Shown in pieces: positions 5,342 through 5,530 of a stretch of DNA of 5,530 bases. The DNA is from DATKKK01 sp035542975. GTDB lineage: Archaea > Thermoproteota > Bathyarchaeia > Bathyarchaeales > Bathycorpusculaceae. The notes beneath the pieces were generated by a model. It was not told where the DNA came from. It was given only the letters and a program-made list of their open reading frames with translations, and ran no database searches. The position numbers were made by a program, and so were the translations under genes. Within the stretch, counting starts at the first letter, position 1, and the number at the start of each line of letters is the position of its first letter. The stretch spans positions 1 to 5,530 of the forward strand of contig DATKKK010000010.1 of NCBI GenBank assembly GCA_035542975.1. Direction: 5' to 3'.

Positions 5342-5392
5342 ACTTTCCGAATAGTCAAACCAACGAAACAAACCGCTTGAATGGTATTCAAA

Positions 5393-5462
5393 TTTAAGCC
5401 CGTATCTTGCAGTGATTTTTCTCGCAATCACTATCGATTCACTCGTGCTTTAAGCCCATACT
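5393..5462. repeat. Direct repeat pair flanking a short hairpin in the right-end spacer
   Basis: TTTAAGCCCGTA (5393-5404) recurs as TTTAAGCCCATA (5449-5460), 11 of 12 bases identical and 56 bp apart. Between them lies a perfect 7-bp inverted repeat, AGTGATT (5411-5417) and AATCACT (5426-5432), with an 8-nt loop. No gene is convincing in this end section (5342-5530). The elements could belong to a regulatory region or small RNA, or be chance. Confidence 0.35.
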
Positions 5463-5530
5463 CCATAGGGAAATGAAAAGAAGGCTTGAGTCAGCGTAGA
5501 ATGGGCAAAAAGTAACTCAGCGCGTATGAA

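Noticed and set aside
5262..5360. 11-bp direct repeat AATAGTCAAAC at 5262-5272 and 5350-5360
   Set aside because: A few repeated 11-mers are expected by chance in a window this size. One copy is inside the coding sequence and neither looks like an insertion boundary.
5381..5476. 31-codon + strand reading frame beginning MVFKFKPV
   Set aside because: There is no ribosome site upstream, it spans the hairpin and repeat pair, and the composition is not protein-like enough. The TATA-like element at 5331-5341 is better used by the - strand gene.

Overview
The window reads as ordinary archaeal chromosome. Supporting signs are an archaeal uL11, an Spt5/NusG-type protein with one KOW domain, a 60-residue SecE/Sec61-gamma, a DtdA-type D-aminoacyl-tRNA deacylase, a class III (type IV pilin/archaellin-like) signal peptide with its A24-type peptidase, and TATA-like boxes instead of bacterial -35/-10 promoters. 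Shine-Dalgarno (SD) sequences are present and TTG start codons are used. From memory the style resembles Bathyarchaeia or another TACK-group lineage; this is inference and no marker here fixes it. I see no tRNA, rRNA, CRISPR array or insertion sequence.

Left part (about 2-2372, + strand): a cell-surface block. It holds a small three-helix membrane protein that may be cut by the window edge, a secreted beta-rich and sequon-rich protein resembling TasA/archaeal bundling-pilus subunits in outline, a type IV pilin-like protein, and a prepilin peptidase of the FlaK/PibD type. The first two genes look co-transcribed. The pilin and the peptidase appear to have their own promoters. If the readings are right, two different kinds of surface filament subunit sit side by side with the enzyme that matures one of them.

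Middle part (2376-4423, - strand): an information-processing block transcribed right to left in the order dtdA, secE, nusG/spt5, rpl11. The last three are tightly packed (17-bp gap, then an ATGA overlap) and have a TATA-like box of their own just after dtdA. rpl11 ends 3 bp from the convergent peptidase gene, so the L1-L10-L12 genes that often follow L11 in archaea are absent here.

Right part (4424-5530): a 251-bp spacer with a terminator-like T tract for the right-hand gene and a 12-bp perfect palindrome in the probable dtdA promoter. Then comes a six-helix membrane protein that looks like DUF981 on the - strand, with a strong TATA box, and about 190 bp beyond it without a convincing gene but with a short hairpin and a repeated 12-mer.
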